DNA from: Ascaris suum
Lineage: Eukaryota > Nematoda > Chromadorea > Rhabditida > Ascarididae
Reading direction: 5' to 3'
Assembly: GCA_013433145.1 (NCBI GenBank)
Contig: CM024188.1
Location: forward strand, 8,221,001 to 8,285,000
DNA length: 64,000 bases
Shown here: in pieces, positions 1 through 13,000 of the stretch
How the letters are laid out: each line of letters opens with the position of its first letter
Numbering within the stretch: the stretch's first letter is position 1
Notes under the pieces: generated by a model
The model's database searches: none
The model's input: the letters and a program-made list of their open reading frames with translations, nothing else
What the model was told of the DNA's origin: nothing
Translations under genes and position numbers: made by a program

Positions 1-459
1 ACATGAGGTAATAGACTCCGCAATATGTACTCACCTGCGAAGGAAAAAGCAATGTGCTGGGGGGCTAGCATAGTATATACTTCCATACTCCCCCTAAACA
101 GAACATCCAATGTCACAGACATTCTGAACTGGCCGATCCTACAAATCTGTCACAAGAGTTTCGCTTCTCCGACTCGAACAGTTGCAAAAGACCAACCGAT
201 CTGCCGGGTGGGTATATAGAAATGTTTGTAAGCCAAATGCTCACAACTCTTCCACACTAATTTTCGTAATTTTAGTTTCACTGATTTCCGAGTTCGAATT
301 ATCGGAAGTACAGTCATGCACACGCATACAGGGCCATGCCATAAAGCACGCTGCAATGTGAATAACAATTGCAGACTTGCATGACTAATCTATCTACAAC
401 GTCTCTTTTGAAGAAGTTCTGCTCAGAAGACACAAACGAGAAAAGCTTCTGAAACTCAC
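1..459. other. Unassigned left edge
   Basis: Expected to hold the next intron or 3' end of the USP gene. An acceptor-like TTCACATTGCAG on the minus strand at about 345 opens a 65-codon frame without recognisable similarity. Nothing else supported. Confidence 0.4.
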
Positions 460-541
460 ATCATCAAGCAGTTTCGCAACGCTGACGTCATCTTCCCATA
501 TGCGGCTTCCGGCAATATCCTCTTCTGTTTTTTCCAATACT
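460..541 (-). CDS. USP25/28-like C-terminal exon, last one placed
   Basis: Phase 2 in, 0 out; acceptor AATTATTGCAG, donor GAT/GTGAGT. VLEKTEEDIAGSRIWEDDVS. No stop codon, so the coding sequence continues to lower coordinates. A weak acceptor near 345 opens a frame that stops near 150, but I cannot support it as the terminal exon. Confidence 0.65.
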
Positions 542-3500
542 CTGCAATAATTAAAACATATAAAATTAAAGGGTTCATAAAAGGTATAAGTCATAGTGCA
601 CAAAATATGGACGTGAATAGCAACGTTATAACCAAAATCGATACAGGTAACTTAACCAATTTGTGCACAAAAGCAAGTAACCACTTCCAGTCTTCGCCAG
701 AATACTTCATGGACTTTCAAGGTTGTTTTTCTTTTCAGTGCTGAAACGCTTCGTATGCACGTCTTATAAATTTTACAATGATGCAGAGCATTACGGTTTC
801 ACTAACATAAAGGCTAATTAAGCTCCTCAAACATACCGTTTAATGAAGAGCGTGCCAAAATAGCGATACGCCTGGGTGTAGTACTTCTTAGACAGCTCTT
901 GAACGTTGAACGGCGTCTTGTGCGAGAAGGATGTCATCACATCCTTAATTGCTATATGTTACTGGCTCGAAAATTCATTCATAAAAACAACTTTCCCATC
1001 TATTATAAACGAAGAGTAGCCGACACAGCTTTACGGTGGCGCTCATATGAGATGTAATTCACCTTTGTGAAACCCTGTAGCTTAACTGCTGAAGAAAAAC
1101 GGGGCACTATAGCTAATTATGTGCCGCTGCCCCTTTCTTTCACTTCACCGTATTCGCCCAGAAATCAAGTTCAACGAGAATATGGCTGCGTCACAAATTA
1201 GAGTTAATTTCAATGGAGTTCGCTGATGCGACAAAGGTCCACAACTAACAGCTAAACAAGAAGGCGTTCATGTGATGTGAGCATGAACGCATAGAAAACT
1301 TAATAAAACCTTGCAAATGGGAAAAGCAACTTAACCCTACTGAACAATTATCGGCCATAAAAACTAACAATTTCATAGAACCAAATGGACGCAAAAACTT
1401 TGCTTGCTAATTCCCCTTTCCGAGTGCTTGCATTCGCTCTGCTCGAATCAGCTGGCTACGAGTATGACCAACAAGGACATCCAGCCAGCTTCCTCCATCC
1501 CCCTCCTTCTCTGTCTCCTCATCGCCCTATGGTCGTCGTTTCTAGTGCAACCGAAACTAGAGGTACAATTGATCCATGGGAACTGCACTAAAACTGGAAG
1601 AGAGGATTTCGATAGTCCTTATGACGGCCAGAAAATAATGAATAATACAATGGCACCACTTTGGAGTGTTGCATCAAGCAGATCTCATATAGTGATAAAA
1701 TGCTTTACGGCGAATGTAAAGAGGAGGAACTGCCCACGTTACAGCTTATATTTTGCGCCATCAAAATAATTAAAAATTGAAAAGAAATTAAAGGACTGAA
1801 TTTAAAATTAACAAGTGGCAGAAGACCAGTGCAAGGAATTGTGGAGTCTTCTGAAAAAGGATCTCAAAGATAATAAAGACGACCGCAACAAAAAAGCTTG
1901 TAACAGTGACTACGAAATGCCCTTAAGTCCTGAGAGAATTTTTCTACGATGCAATCCTTGTAGCACATAAAATCATACACAATAATTCCACTGGATTTAT
2001 CAAACAATATTACCGCTATATGAGTGACAATCTAATGCGACGCATTAAATCACTCAGTCGATGTATGAACTCATGTTACGGATATGCCACTTATAAAAAT
2101 TTGTAGTTTTTGGCCAAAACAATCAGTAAGAAGCATAAAAAACTACTTCTGCAGTAACATGAGCTCTATGTCCTTTGTAGGCATCGATTATGCGCTTAAT
2201 TTTTAATGGAATTCAGAACACAGTAGAGCACATCATTTCAACGACAGTTCGCTAACCGCGAACCGGATTCAGCTTAAATGTGAACACAGCATCACAAGCT
2301 TTAAGAGTTCCTACTGGATTTACATCCGTATCGGCGAATGTGCTGTAGCGAATTAATAACATTAAAGTTCATGTTCATACTGTGGTCATCGAGATGATCA
2401 GTGACAAACGACTCCGACAAAATGGTTGATTCTTTTTCGACTCCACACAGAACAAAACTTTGATTCCCTAATCGGAAGCGTGCAAAAAATTGCAACCCTG
2501 CTGGCCACGACTCCGAAAGACTCTAGTCAACTCCTTCGCTCCTGTTCTTCACAACGAAGCAGTGGATTCCGAAACCACCCCTTCTGATTATGCTCCTCGG
2601 ATTGCGAAAAAAAAAACGTGCGGTAAAGTTGTTGAGAAATGATCAAACATGTACATAGAATCGTACAACAAACGTGTACCTCTTGATTAATGAGTCTGAT
2701 GGGGCCATAGTGCAGAAGGGCGATCATTTGGTGCTCAAAGATATTATAAATGCAATGTGCCCTCAGCGTGAGTCTATTCAGGTGTAGTAGGCTTGTACAC
2801 CTTTCACTGCCATACTTTTACCTGTATATAATGTCTATGTACCATCAATGCTTTGATCACCAATGCAGCATTAACTTCTATCAAAATACATGGGAACGCA
2901 ACACTGTTCCATCGGTGGTTTGGTTATGCATGAAACTATAGCATGAAGCGTTGTAATAGGTATGGAGGGGATGAGGTCAATTCCTCAATTTTTTCCAGGA
3001 AAGTGCCAGAAACGCAAAGTGCCACAATAAACCAACTAAATTGGTGAAAAATAATGAAAATAACGAAAATTTCGCAATTATGTATTTCAATTCAGCGCAA
3101 TCGATTAAATGCGAAAACGTTTAACGCGCAATTCGTTCTTTCTTTACTACAAAAGTGGTTTCCTGAAAATATTTTGTGCAGAAATCTGCATGTCCTGCAA
3201 ATTGCCATTATTCCCATGTCTTATTCCTCCAGAATCTGATTAATCACATGGAATTACAGCATGGAAGACTGTTATGCAGAAAAACTACCCACCAATTTTT
3301 CATAATCGTGGCTTCTTTGCTTTGTCAGGTTAAACTATCCCGAACAGAGATCAAAGCAGAAATGTGAATTCAATCCCTTCGGCAAACAAGCCACATAGTA
3401 TTCAATTCATCGAAAAACATTACAGATTAAGCCTGTGGCAGCAAGCAAAAACATGACCAGTGCTTGAAAACACACATTTCCGGACTACTGCCAATTACTC

Positions 3501-6500
3501 ATCGGCAACAAGGAATCACCGCATTAAAAACCTCACGAATTCATATCTCGGGTCTCTGAAGAAAGGTGAATCACTGGTCTCTGAAGAAATTCGGGTAACT
3601 CAGACTCCCGATAATGAAACAGTCAATTCCCTTGCTCGGCATCTCTCAAGAAGAGAAGCGCTATTTCCTTTCCACTCCGCGGAGTTAATTCCTAGAGTCG
3701 CTCATCACTGACATTGACCGTAAACAGAGTGAACGAACTGAACTTAAAATAACAGCACACAAACCGAGCAACTCAGTGATATGAATCAATCATGCAACTA
3801 ACCATGTCAAAAATTGGTCTCGTGCCGACGTTCGAAGCAGGCGGAGTCATACGCTGCTTGTCCCACTCGGCTATTTCAACCGCGAATGCATCGTTGTCGA
3901 GAGCGACATCTGCCCTCAAATCTTCCGGCAAACTGTCCACAAGTTCAGCCAATGTCTTCAAAGAAGCAGTCGAATCTATAAAACGCAACCAATAGAACTG
4001 CCTAGATAACCGCCGTTGTGTGCGCACATGCTCCATCAACGGTTTAAAGTGAATTGTTTATAGGCATTTTTACAACAAATCTTGAAGACTGCTCTATGAT
4101 ATGTTACAGCAATAGGCGACGTTAAACGCCATTCAACTCTCCTCGATCAGTCACTGCTGAAACTATGAGCTGCTTTTATGTTTTATATAAATATCTAGCG
4201 CTAGAAACAAAAAGAACCACCTATAACATCTGGCCACAGCCAGAGACGACTGACTGAACAGCTAATTATCGCTGTAAGTTTTCATTTCTTTTGAAGTGTA
4301 TAAAAAACTAAAATCTGTGAGGGGCGGCGAGCCACTTCACAACACAAGAAGTGTCTTATAAATCACATAAAGTAGGTTGATGTGGTTGCGAGCCACTAGC
4401 CTGAATGACGGGTCCACATTCGCTGTGGTATGCTTCCGCTTAGCAGTATCGTCCCGCAGTTGAAAAAATTCTCACAGCCAAACATCCCAAAAATTACCTC
4501 ATCGGCATGGAGAGCATTTGAGAAAACTTCTGTACTGCCACTAGGCATCAGAAAGGCAGAAAACAAACTATTCACAAATCGAAAGGAAACATAATAAAGC
4601 GTTATAGCGAACCCTGCTGGAAAAGCTCTCTCTCGCATTTTTTTCGTGTGTAAACAAGGCAATACGCCGAACAAGCCCTCCTCGAGCCGAATGAGTCTTC
4701 TTCGATCTGACTCCAAGTTGCTGGCTCCACACTTTTGTCATTGAACTTGCGCCATGCGGTCGGCGAACCTTCATCGTCCAAAGTCGAGTAGTCAGCAATG
4801 TATGCCCAGTAGTGGCCGACATTCGCCTCTCCTTCGTGGATGATCACCGAATGCAGACGATAGCCTTCCTGATAATGTAATTTTTCATTTCTAGTGACGT
4901 ATTCATTGAGGGCAACGAAACAGACCACCATAAAAGCACGCAGAGAAAACTTGAAGTGAACGGACAGGGCAGTCAAACTTTATTAACGCAATCTAGAGAT
5001 GCTGCTTTACACATCAGAAACCGTACATTAACCGTACCCTCCAATATCTCTTCGAATCTTTCAAGCTTCTGCCGTAGTTCCCTTCTCCTCTTCGTTCATT
5101 CTCTAACACAACTTCAGACTGGCGACATTCAACGGTATTCAGTTCTCATCGAACTCTTCATATTTGGATCATTAATGGAATAAAATAAAACTTGAAAAAG
5201 GATTTATTTTCATACCTATGAGACGTCACACAACATGAGTAAAATTCTCTGAAAGTTGAAAAGTTAATATCTCTTGAAATATTGTAATTTAATTTGCAAA
5301 TAACAGATCACTAAATGGTACCACGACTACAGTTTCGGACTATCCGACGAGCATGTAATGTAAATTCACATAAGGAAAGTTGTCACAGCCTCTGCAGCAC
5401 TACCCGTACAATTTTTTTCCCCCACGAAAGTGTGATGTGCAACTTCTACATTATAAGGCAGCTGTTTTTGTACTTCACGCAAATTATCTTCTGGCAATTT
5501 CCCGTACCGTGAACCTGCAGCAATAGTTCAGTCATTTCACAGCGCTGCTGTCAAGAGCTACTGCTGGCAAGTACGACTTTCAATTTTTGTTGTTTATTCC
5601 AGTAGTGAGATGTTTTAGTTACTTTTTACAATCACTTCGAAATATTTTACCCTTATAGCTTCACTGACTATCACATTTCAGGTTGTTTATGCATTCTTCA
5701 ACCTCTTTCCCACACACCGTCAAGTTCTGCTTCCATCTAGGTCTGTTCAAGTTATTACGAAACTCTCACGGTCTGCGCCAAACTTAATTCCTTTTTTTTG
5801 CTTTAGTTTGGCAGGATCTTCCTGTTGTTTCTTAAAATAATTCTTATTATCCTGAAATAATATTACACTGGCCTGTCTTTTGAGTGACCCAATCCTCATA
5901 TGATCACTTTCAGAGAAATAACACTGCGAAATCGAAAATTTTTTTACTCTGAAATCGTATCCTGAAATGCGTTCCTTTGCAGACCGATAGCTGTTTCTGA
6001 GATAACGCTTTCCTCGAACATTCACAAGTAATCCCAAAGTGAAACAGACCTTTATTAATGAAAATAATCCCACTCCAATCCTTTCTTCCCTCTGAAGCAT
6101 TAAGAAACATAATCCTCACGAGGTAGGATTGAAAGCCACAGATGAAACATTTCATCTACACAGCTGCAAACCTATTTTAAACTATCAAAACTTTAATTCT
6201 CAAACTGAACAGATCTTTCATGCTCGCCTTAGTCACCCCAAATTCTTTACGTCGGTTTCGTGACCTTGTGCTGAATTTGTTTCCGACAAATCGATTTTGC
6301 TTCTTTTATCAGTTTATGGTTAGCATGTGGAGGTCTTTGTAAAGGCCATCGAAGCCTAAATAACAACCCTATCCCCAATCAACTTTCTAAGAGAATGCAG
6401 AGAGGCGCTAGCTGTGTAAAGTGAAAAATATTGACACTGTTGCAAACGCTGAGAGATGTACTCAACTACTCAACACACCGTACAGCTTTAGGTAACATAC

Positions 6501-9500
6501 AACACAGAATCTTAAGTACAGAGGAGTTGCCAAAACGTGAGAAAAGATGAATAAAATACTGAAGGCATCCTGTTGTCACGTAGCACAATCTCAGAATGGG
6601 AAAAAAAAATTAGTGGATAAAAGCTCACATCTCTCATACCATCGGTGTCAAAAATCGATTCGATATTTACACGCAGTTCGTTCGCATGCGAAGTGAGTTC
6701 TGAATCAGAAATACTATAAATGCATTTGTGTTGCATCAACACTTAAACAGAATCACATGGAAACATAACGAAACAGTCGAACAAAAGAATACAATAGTAT
6801 TCAGAGAAAGGATGTAAGACTTAAAAAACTAACACTGGCCTTTGAAGACTGCGGGTCGCAGGAGCCCACCCACGATTCCCTCTCCCCCCCGGACCAATAA
6901 ATCCTCGCATAACTTTGATTGCTCAAAAAGTTACACTACCGATAACACAAACAGTTGATAATCATATATTTTGCACGTTGCATGAATTATATCTGATATT
7001 CTTAGTGAAGCAAACTAAAGAAAAGAAAACGTTAGTAAACAGATTACACTGTGGAGAAGCTACATAATGCGACTCTACCGCATTAAGTAATACCATTAGT
7101 TTTCTCCTATTTACGACACGAGTCGACTGAAAACTGCACACCTTTACATTTGTTTACATTTCACCGAACAGCGGATGGCCCATCTAGAGTCTGTAGGTGT
7201 TTCTGTGTGTGAGCAGTGATTTATTTTACGCCCCTATGCATGCTTTACGGCAGTAAATGATAAAGTATACTAGTGGCTATGCGTTTACGATATACCCAAC
7301 TCTCATTTCGTTTTTCGAATATTTCTAGCTCGATCTTTTAAAAATCGTTTCAAATTTTCAAATTCCAAACATTTCCCAACGTATCTATTAGAAACAATCA
7401 ACGTCTGAATGGGCATGCGCAGTTCAAACTTGTACTGTTCAATGGTCAGTTGTAGAGGAAAAAGCGTGAAAGAGAAATGTGTGATTTAAAAACATGTCTA
7501 CAAGTGTTTGAAAAATTCTATGCTCCCAACATTTTCTACATTGCTGGAATTATCTGGTTTGGTGACACCTGTGCAGTCCAGGTGTGCCTCTTCCCACATC
7601 ACACACAAACTGGTGCTCCCAAAAGTTCCCAGAACGTAAGCCATTCAGGGCTATAGCCATGGAGACGGGAATGGGAAGGTAGCTCCCGCTCTTCCTGGTA
7701 ACTGTGTGATTTCGCTTGGCCTTCTTTTCTAGAAACATCGACATTTGATGTTTCTAGAAACACCTTCCCGATTCAAAATTCCGGTTACGGAACTGGAACC
7801 TTTTCTGAAAAAAAGATATTGACTGCAAAGCAGTAAGCAGTGATTCTGAGTTGGCGTAAGTTAATCCCGCGTATTTCTGGAAAAATCTTTCAGGCACTGC
7901 CTTGAATCCTGAAATAGAAGTGTGGTGAAGAAAGCAAATCCAGTCACACTACGCCGCTGACAATTCAAACTTCTTTCTTACATAAAAAAGGCACACAGTT
8001 AGCAGATACCGTTTACGCAGCGTTCCATTTCATCGGCGACGTGTCTCAGCACACGTTCGAAAACCACGAGATCGTCAGCTGGAACCGAGATCTTTACTGG
8101 CCGTATCCGCGATGCTTCTGAACTGCTCTCGTTATCCGTTCTGTCGACCCTCACATCTGCAAAAATATACGTTCATGCCCTTTAATGTATCAATTCTTCC
8201 CAAATGACTGCACTATCATATCCAGAAATATATTACAAGGTCGCCCGTGCAGCACAGACGGCGATCGCAATTGATTCAGATCCTTTTGACCTGTTAGCCT
8301 GCGGTGGAGCTAACAGCATGGAAAATGTAGCCGTGGGAGGCAATGAATGACCGTTGACAGTACCCAGTTTATAATGCAAAACGTTTCGCAGCTACAAACC
8401 AATAAAGCTTTAAACCCAACGAGTGCACTTAAGGCACCGATATGATCGTAACTGATCGTGAATGATTCGCTATTCGAGTTTACACACCTCACCTCCTAAT
8501 AAGAGCTCAATATGATACCGTAATGAATTCAAGATGGCAGCTGCAGGTATTCGCCATTCTTGGTCTAACTAACCAACAGCAGCATGCAGCAGGTGCCATA
8601 ATACGGCACGAATTTCATCGAATATAATTCAATAACAAAACCATTTGGAAGAGAGAATACCATTTAAATGCCGCAAATACCGTGAATAAAAACATGGCAT
8701 GCAAAACCAAACTCACCGGCAGGCATAGAAATGTCGCAAGCAGCGAATGGCTCAGTCAAACATGACGATTCTGCATCACAGACATCCATTGCTTGTTGCA
8801 AGTGGTCACCACATCCATCATTGCTCTCGCTGAAGTGAGTTTACCTACGCATTGATTGAAAGCATCCCAAAGATTCAGCAAAAAAAGTTTTTAATCTTTT
8901 GAAAGAATGAAACAAGGGCACGTAGAAAGCGAGTTGATGGATAACGAAGCATTTCTGGCACCGAGAGAAACTGTTTTATTTGCCATATTCCTCAGCATCC
9001 TTCAACTTATTCCCGAAATGTAAAAAAACATTGTCAAAAAATTTTGCCGGCACGTTCGGCTTAATGCATATTGATTATCTAAAACGACTGCTTAATGATC
9101 AAAGGCATCAAAGATCATCAAAAAAATGAGGAAAACTTCAAAAATTTCGTAGCAGCAATGAATTCCTTCAGAATAACGATCATGGCATAAAAGTGCTCCT
9201 TTTGTTTGGGCATTCGGCCGAAGATAGAGAGAATACTCTCGTTAACTCTCGACCAGCAATTCCGTGGCGAAGTATTCTGCAAAACAAAAGAACAAATCGC
9301 GTGTTCATCCCCTCCCCAAAATCACGTTCCCATTCTAAAAAAAGTGAAATAAAGGCTTTTTTATCCTTTCTATTCAATAGTGAGCGTTAAAAAAGTGAAG
9401 AGTCAACATATTTCCACCTATCCTATGAATTCAAATAGTAATGGCATTCAGCTCCGTAAACCAACGCTTACCGACTGTCTAAGAATGCCGACTTGAAAGA

Positions 9501-10001
9501 AAGGACCGCATCGATTATGTCCGTCACCGACTCTGTCCCTTCAGCAATTGGGAAGTTTTGCAATCTGAACATAAATCATGTGATACTCTCGACGTTAGTG
9601 AAAGATATGTAAAAAAGTGTGAAATAACAGTAGTTCAACTGATAGGACCACCTACTACGACTGCACTGCAACTTTCAGCGACCACCACTGATGCCACTGC
9701 TTTCATCAGGAACACAGAATATCCCCTTTCGTTGTGTTCCGCTCGTTTAGACGAGAGTAGGCGGATTGGGAAAAGACCTTACTGAAGACACTGGATCGAG
9801 TAACTGAACCAAACAACACCAGAAATCTTCATATAACCGAGTACCGCGCAAACAATGTCAAATGGGTTTGAAACAGGCAGCCATACAAGCACAAAGAGTA
9901 CGAAATATGATACGGCAGAGAAGTACAGATACCAGTGAGGTCCGTGCATGCAAACGGAGTCGCTGCGCGGCCGTTCATCACAACACCTTTCACTGTCATA
10001 T

Positions 10002-10068
<67 letters not shown>

Positions 10069-13000
10069 AACTGCCGTAACCTCAAATCGGAATGCGGCAT
10101 TTCCGCCGTCTCAAGCTGCATATAAAAAAAGCAAAAGCACGTCAGCAGATTTTTTAAACTCAAAAGGATTCAAGCCAAAGCGAGCGAAATATAAGTGAAC
10201 TGCGCTATAGAAACCATATCTACCAACAATTAATTACTGGAATTTGTGGCAGTGGTCACTCTTAGCAGCTTTGCTGCTTTTTAAGCACGCAACAATGCAT
10301 TCAGGCATTCGGTGTTATAAGTTTTGGCTTCATATGCATTGCAACGAAGATCAATGCAGCGTCTTTCCTTACCTGCTTAGCTGTGCCTTTACCGCATCCA
10401 GCCTCTCCTTTAACATCGTTCGGTGGCGCTTCTTCTCAATCACGATTTCACGGTTGCGATGCATATAACGATCCATGAAAAAACTGATCGGAAAGTGAAA
10501 TTTGTTGTGCAGTTTTTCCGTTTGGCCGTTCTTATAACTGAAGCGAACCAATGAAAACATTATTACAGCCGGTAGCGTCTCGAACCACACCTGTAACAGA
10601 CGCCTATTTTCAAGAAATACTTTGCATTACCTCTATCATGAAAAATATGACCGTAAACAACGCTTTTAACACCTTTCCTGATAGCAGCTTTTTTTGCACT
10701 CCGCGTGCGAAATCATTTTTGCAGTGCAAACCGTCCGCCTCTATTACCCGAATGGCAACACTCTTTTAAGCACACACGAATAACTTCGAATAAATATTCG
10801 ATCAGGCGGATGGTTGAAAAGAAAAAGATCGCTAATAGTGCTATACACAACTGCACAGGAAATCGCTACAGCCCTCTTGTCGCCAGTTGTTGGACCAACC
10901 GCATACTTGCAAGTAGCAACACACAGCAAGAACACTTCCGATAACTAGCACAGCAAGTAATAAATACTCTTCCGATGAATTTCCCATTAAGTTAAATAAC
11001 CAATGAAGTACGATTAAATCATACTCGCCATTTTGCGCTACTAGAATCCACAGACTTTTATGCTAAAACGTACACTGAATCGATTAAATGACATGCTTCG
11101 GCAAAAATTTTTGCTCCCTTCCCGCCTTTCCCTCCAAATGGTTAAAGACAAGCAATCTTCAACGCAGATTGCAGAATGGGGTACATTCGATGGCCTCTAA
11201 CTCCTGAAACGACTGCGCCTTAACCATCGACAGAACTCAATGACTCCGTAGCCTAACATCGATTATGAACCACCTTGTTCAAATATGGGCATGGGGTACC
11301 CCACTTGAATGATGCTCTTGGCAGACGCATTACCAAAACAAAGTCAAACCTCTTTGGCAGGAGAGTCGGCGAAATGGTAGGCCTCAAGCGAATCATGCAA
11401 ATTATCGAAAGAGACATCGAGGTTAACCATCTGCACCGAATTGTCGAGCTTGGAAGATGTTGTTGAGCCATCTGAAAATAAGATGAGAGAGAGCTATCAG
11501 GTCTGGCTAGAAGAATAGCAAACGAATGCACAAGAATTAGAAGAAATGATGAACGACAAGAGGTTCCGTCTCATCAGTCACAACGCCGAACAGCAATGAA
11601 CAAATACAGTCATTTCAACACACCTAAATACTTATGTTCAAATCCTGGAAAATCGTATCGCGTTTGAGTGGCGTCATTGGAGGTCAACCATGTGGATGCG
11701 AAAGATTCTCTTTCTCGAACTTAATCACAGATGCTTCGCCTTTCTGACTGATGAATGGTTTTATACACTTACAAATTTTTATGAGAACAATCAAAGATTT
11801 CTTTCATAGCGAAAAGTTGGCAATATATGGAAATACGAGATTTGAGAAAGCGCTGCAGCAGAACGTACCGTTAGAGAGACGCATCTCGATATGTGAGCCA
11901 TGAAACAGTGCATTGAAGGGTAGATGCTCGGTAGGTGGCAACGGAGATGAATCAACTGTTGCCGGACCATCAATGGCCATCTCGTCCGAGGGACTCGCCG
12001 CCAGACCCGTCTGCTGCGACAGCTCTGACACACCGGGATCCACATTCTCATCCTTAAACACGCTCTCTGCCGGTCGCAATCATCGTCCAGTTAATGTGAT
12101 TATGACACTTGGATGCCCCCATTCCATGCCCGCTGTTAGTTCTAATTTGAAATAAGTTAAATCTAGACTGTTTAATGTTGAGTCACATGGGTAATTAGTG
12201 ACTACCCAAAATGTCCATTCTCACCTAAAACAATTGCATGAATTCTTCCAACCTACAGCAAATACGAATAATTCTGAATATACGTCATAATAATTTAACT
12301 TTCTGCGAACATCCATTGCCTTCTCGAGAATGACCAACAAAGTGACCCTTCTCCAATGTTCATCCTGCACATAAAATCCCGTTATAAATTAACTTAACAA
12401 TCCATATGGAAATATTTGGAAGATTGTGGATATAGCATTTAAATCACAATACAACAGATGTCCAACTGGACGCAGTGAACTTGTTAGAATCATATGCGAT
12501 TGGCGCAAATTGTCGTGAAAGGCGGAAGAAAGTGAAAGATTATCGGCTTAACCAACAACCAACAACATTCTGGTTGCTGTTGATCAGGAAACGACAAAAT
12601 GCCTATGCAAAATATTCGCACCGCAAAGATCGACGACTGAAAAGTGATGGAGAAGCGAACTACAAGAAGCGTTTTCGGCACTTTTAAATGAGAGGAAACA
12701 TTGCCTTAGTTTAACTGAATGTTATAAATCTTTAGTTAAGGGCACCGAGGATACGGCTTCCACCACCTCGGCTTCATCTACTCCTTTCACACTTATACCT
12801 GCCCCTTACAGAGGAGGAAGAGTAGGCAAATTCGGTCAACAAATTACCCACTGCTTCCACGTCATAATGCATCCAGCAGTAAACGCAAAACTCGATTAAA
12901 TGTCGAAAAGGAAGGAAAGTGCTTTCATTTGTCGCGAAAATTGGAAGATATGGCAGGTGTATCATAGAGTGAGATGCAGTAGGTGTTCTTTGAGGGAACA

